The notes under the pieces were generated by a model. The model was not told where the DNA came from. It did no database searches and was given only the letters and a program-made list of their open reading frames with translations. Positions 23,492 to 25,695 of a DNA stretch of 25,695 nt are shown here, piece by piece (positions within the stretch are counted from its first letter, which is position 1; every line of letters starts with the position of its first letter). Source of the DNA: CAVQZA01 sp963718355. Lineage in GTDB: Bacteria > Actinomycetota > Thermoleophilia > Gaiellales > Gaiellaceae. The translations under genes and the position numbers were made by a program. The stretch spans positions 1 to 25,695 of the forward strand of contig CAVQZA010000011.1 in NCBI GenBank assembly GCA_963718355.1, read 5' to 3'.

Positions 23492-24402
23492 CCCGTCCCT
23501 CCCTGGAGTGGCCCTCGCAGCAGCAGCGAGCCGCCGGCGGGCCGGTAGCCGAAGCGCTCGTTGAGGCGCCGGATCGGCGCGTTTCGCTCCTCGTTGTTCG
23601 TGACGGCGCTCGTGTAGCAGTTGTGCTGCGCCCAGGCGAGCTGCGCGCTCTTGAGGGCGCCCGCGATCCCGCGCCCGCGCCAGGCGCGCTTGACCGCGGT
23701 GAGGTCGTGGTGGGCCGTATGCGGCTGTGCGGTCGTCAGCGACCACTTCGAGTAGCCGACCACCTCGTTCCCCGCGACCGCGACGAACGTCGACTCCGGG
23801 TCGTCGCCCGACCCGGACATGTCGTGGGCGATCCAGTCGTCGAACGACTGAACCTCGGCGTCTTCCTCGCCGGGGATGTCCGCGACGCCTTCTCGGTACA
23901 CCTCGTAGATCCCGCCGACGAGCTCGGGGCGCTGCGCCCACGTGACGATCGTGACTCCTTCGGGCGGATCGAGCTTGAGCAGCGGCGCGAGGAGATTGAG
24001 CTCGACCTTGAGGGTGCGGCCGACCTCGGTGAAGCCGCGGCGCTCGGCGAAGGCGAGGCTCGCCTCGTCGCCGAGCTCGACCTCCGCGAGCAGCGCCTCA
24101 CCGCCGTTTGCGGAGGCCCAGCGCGAGAGCGCGGCGAGCAGCGCGGAGCCGAGCCCGCGGCCTCGGTTCGCGAACGGTACGAGCGGCCCGACTCGCGGCT
24201 CGGGTTGCCACGGGTCCCTGATGCCGAGACCGGCCGCGACGAGCTCGCCGTCCTCGAAGGCGAGCAGGTGAGATGCCCGGGCAGCCTTCGCCTCGCCACG
24301 CACGTCCTCGATCGCGATCTTGTCGTCGGGGAGCACCTCGTTGCGGATCGCGAGCCAGCGCTCGAGCTCGGCGTCGTCGCGGGTGGGGTGAATCTCGGCC
24401 AT
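23488..24402 (-). CDS. Tandem-GNAT N-acetyltransferase (paralogue of 18161-19066)
   Basis: A 304-residue protein with two GNAT domains. The first has FANRGRGLGSALLAAL (about 79-94); the second has RAWRGRGIAGALKSAQLAWA and NNEERNAPIRRLNERFGY. It can be aligned end to end with the protein at 18161-19066, sharing for example IVTWAQRPEL versus IVTWAERPEL, and D-I/V-P-G/D-E-x-D-A and W-I/L-x-x-D-M in the central linker. Substrate unknown. The ATG at 24402 fits the homologue start; a TATCCT box (minus strand, 24409-24414) lies six bases before it, so it is probably leaderless. Its stop overlaps the YCII start. Confidence 0.9.
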   Translation of the reverse strand: MAEIHPTRDDAELERWLAIRNEVLPDDKIAIEDVRGEAKAARASHLLAFEDGELVAAGLGIRDPWQPEPRVGPLVPFANRGRGLGSALLAALSRWASANGGEALLAEVELGDEASLAFAERRGFTEVGRTLKVELNLLAPLLKLDPPEGVTIVTWAQRPELVGGIYEVYREGVADIPGEEDAEVQSFDDWIAHDMSGSGDDPESTFVAVAGNEVVGYSKWSLTTAQPHTAHHDLTAVKRAWRGRGIAGALKSAQLAWAQHNCYTSAVTNNEERNAPIRRLNERFGYRPAGGSLLLRGPLQGGTG

Positions 24403-24408
24403 GCGGCA

Positions 24409-24414
24409 AGGATA
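24409..24414 (-). promoter_or_regulatory. Candidate -10 box of the second acetyltransferase
   Basis: TATCCT on the minus strand, six bases before the ATG at 24402. It lies in a 43-base divergent gap that also holds the FkbM box on the other strand. Confidence 0.5.
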
Positions 24415-24431
24415 CGACCTGGGCAGTTGAG

Positions 24432-24437
24432 TAGCCT
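24432..24437 (+). promoter_or_regulatory. Candidate -10 box of the FkbM gene
   Basis: TAGCCT, eight bases before ATG 24446, with no Shine-Dalgarno. Same hexamer as the box before the minus-strand acetyltransferase at 19075-19080. Confidence 0.45.
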
Positions 24438-24445
24438 GTGCCGCG

Positions 24446-25330
24446 ATGGATGCCCGCGTGCGTGAGCTGCTTCGGGTCGGCCGCTGTGGGCCGGTGTCGC
24501 GCTCCCTCGGCCGTGGGGCGGCGCGCGTCCCGGTTCCCGGCTCCGAGCTGGTCGCGTTCGGGCTGCTCGGCAAGCCCCGTCACGGGCCGGTCGAGGTCGA
24601 GGTCGAGCGCGATGGGAGCCGCTGGGCGCTCGACCTCCGCGACGACGCGCACCGGCTCATGTTTCTCGACCTCTACGAGCGCGACCTGCGGCGGCGTGCG
24701 CTCGCTCTGGTTCCGGCGGGAGGCGTCGTCGTCGACGTCGGCGCGAACGTCGGCTTCTGGACGATTCCCGCGGCGCGGGCGCTCGGCCCCGGCGGGCGGG
24801 TGATCGCGTTCGAGCCGAACCCGTGGGCGGTCGGCCGCCTCCGACGCAATCTCGCGCTGAACGACGACGGGACGCTCGCCGCAGTCGAGATCGTCGCGGC
24901 CGCGGTGGGCGAGGCGCCCGGGACGATGGAGCTGTTCTCCGACGACCTCGAGGCGGGGGCGAGCCAGGCGACGTTGTACGCGGCGGCGCACGACGGGAGC
25001 CCGCAGCACGTCGAGGTGCCCGTGACAACGCTGGACGACGTGGTCACCGGCCCCGTCGACCTCGTGAAGATCGACGTCCAGGGCCACGAGATGGCGGTGC
25101 TCGACGGCGGCCGCCTCCTGTTCGAGGGAACTCCGCCCGCCCATGTCGCGATCGAGGTCGCGGGAGACCTGCTGGAGAATGCGGGCGCGACTCCCGAGCT
25201 GCTCGTCGCGCGTCTGGAGGGCCTGGGCTACCGGGCGGTCGACGGCGACGGCCGCCTGGGCCGCGAGCCCGTCGAGCGTCCGCTGCCGGTCGGGTTCTAC
25301 GAGACGATCATTTTCGCGGCCGGCAGCTAG
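24446..25330 (+). CDS. FkbM-family SAM-dependent methyltransferase
   Basis: Predicted O-methyltransferase, acceptor unknown; many relatives methylate sugars or natural products. The 294-residue protein has SAM motif I VVDVGANVGFWT around Asp97, the acidic ribose contact in VIAFEPNPWAVGRLRRNL, and the later VDLVKIDVQGHEMAVLDGG (about 205-223), which is the FkbM hallmark. The first 60 residues are basic and have no clear domain. It is divergently placed from the acetyltransferase, with 43 bases between the starts, and ends 19 bases before the 5' end of tmRNA. ATG 24446 is the first start after a TAGCCT box. The sugar-nucleotide genes elsewhere in the window make a glycan acceptor conceivable, but that is only a guess. 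Confidence 0.9.
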   Translation: MDARVRELLRVGRCGPVSRSLGRGAARVPVPGSELVAFGLLGKPRHGPVEVEVERDGSRWALDLRDDAHRLMFLDLYERDLRRRALALVPAGGVVVDVGANVGFWTIPAARALGPGGRVIAFEPNPWAVGRLRRNLALNDDGTLAAVEIVAAAVGEAPGTMELFSDDLEAGASQATLYAAAHDGSPQHVEVPVTTLDDVVTGPVDLVKIDVQGHEMAVLDGGRLLFEGTPPAHVAIEVAGDLLENAGATPELLVARLEGLGYRAVDGDGRLGREPVERPLPVGFYETIIFAAGS

Positions 25331-25333
25331 ACT
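25328..25333 (+). promoter_or_regulatory. Candidate -10 box of ssrA
   Basis: TAGACT overlaps the FkbM stop codon. It would start transcription around 25340, giving a pre-tmRNA with about ten bases for RNase P to remove. Confidence 0.45.
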
Positions 25334-25349
25334 GGGAGGGAACACATAC

Positions 25350-25695
25350 GGGGGCGACCTGGTTTCGACGTGGTCGGTTCTCCGGCAGAGCTGCAAGCCG
25401 AGGTCCCCGGTCGGCCTCGTAAATCCACCGGGAAACCAAGTAAGTGCGGATAACGAACTCGCACTCGCTGCGTAACCTAGTTACCTAGCGCGTCGCTCCG
25501 GATTCGGCCCGTGGTTCGGGTAGCGGCGTCAACTAACGGGCTTCGCGCCAAAGGAATGCCAATCGCCGGCGGCGCAAGACTTCAGGATGGCTGGTCCGTC
25601 GGTTGGGCGTTCGCACTCCGGCCGCCGGACGAGACTCAAGTGCGGACTACGCTTGTAGACGCTTTGTCGGTGCGTCCGCGGACGCGGGTTCGATT
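25350..25695 (+). ncRNA. ssrA: Transfer-messenger RNA (tmRNA), 3' end missing
   Basis: Rescues stalled ribosomes and tags the nascent protein for proteolysis. The 5' end GGGGGCGACCTGGTTTCGAC is the tmRNA acceptor/D-like start. A pseudoknot is visible: CGAGG (25399-25403) with CCTCG (25415-25419), and CCCGGT (25406-25411) with ACCGGG (25427-25432). The tag frame follows at 25446-25475: GCG GAT AAC GAA CTC GCA CTC, then GCT GCG TAA, encoding ADNELALAA, with the LAA end that ClpXP recognises. The window ends in the T-arm (GCGGGTTCGATT), so roughly the last 15-25 bases of the 3' acceptor are cut off. The 5' limit is exact to one or two bases. Confidence 0.95.

Noticed and set aside
25143..25475. 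A protein-coding frame of about 110 codons overlapping the FkbM gene end and tmRNA
   Set aside because: It is an out-of-frame shadow of the FkbM gene that happens to join the tmRNA tag frame; only the nine tag codons are real coding sequence.
1..25695. CRISPR arrays, insertion sequences, prophage genes, tRNA or rRNA genes
   Set aside because: I saw no spaced repeat arrays, transposase or integrase motifs, or tRNA/rRNA structures apart from the tmRNA.

Overview
This window looks like chromosomal DNA from a high-GC member of the Actinomycetota, most likely a Thermoleophilia-type lineage (Gaiellales or Solirubrobacterales). That placement is an inference from very high G+C, strong G/C bias at third codon positions, the secA-prfB-ftsE-ftsX-smpB gene order, an F420-type nitroreductase-fold protein, and many genes that appear to be transcribed without leaders. 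I see no phage, transposase, integrase or CRISPR array. Genes are tightly packed and often overlap by 1 to 4 bases (ATGA, GTGA, TGATG).

Layout. 1-4843 is an envelope region: the tail of an unknown protein, an LCP (LytR-CpsA-Psr) wall-polymer ligase, UDP-glucose dehydrogenase, a sugar nucleotidyltransferase and a cupin. 4867-8199 holds a small MerR regulator, ahcY, mtnA (methyl cycle and methionine salvage) and a second sugar nucleotidyltransferase. 8239-10103 holds comF, a long-form ribosome hibernation factor and an unrecognised protein. 10118-18175 is a housekeeping block: secA, a 93-aa helix-turn-helix-like gene flanked by two copies of an 18-bp repeat with a palindromic core, prfB with a programmed +1 frameshift, ftsE, ftsX, an RNase R/II-family gene with an apparent frameshift and no ordinary start codon, and smpB. 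18161-24402 is accessory: two paralogous tandem-GNAT acetyltransferases on the minus strand bracket a form II 'CO dehydrogenase-like' coxS-coxL-coxM cluster, a deazaflavin-dependent oxidoreductase homologue and a YCII protein. 24446-25330 is an FkbM methyltransferase. 25350 to the window end is tmRNA (ssrA), cut off shortly before its 3' end.

How the parts fit. LCP, Ugd, the nucleotidyltransferases and the cupin fit activated-sugar supply and attachment of wall polysaccharide. AhcY and MtnA recycle the by-products of S-adenosylmethionine use. SmpB, tmRNA and the RNase R homologue are the ribosome-rescue set, and RF2 and HPF are also translation factors. The cox cluster would be a molybdenum hydroxylase; its real substrate cannot be told from sequence.

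The most interesting signals are (1) the repeat/palindrome pair around the 93-aa gene, one copy upstream of it and one upstream of prfB; (2) a recurring TANNNT box 6-10 nt before start codons that lack a Shine-Dalgarno, suggesting widespread leaderless transcription; and (3) the RNase R homologue with a likely CTG start and a one-base frameshift in its S1 domain.
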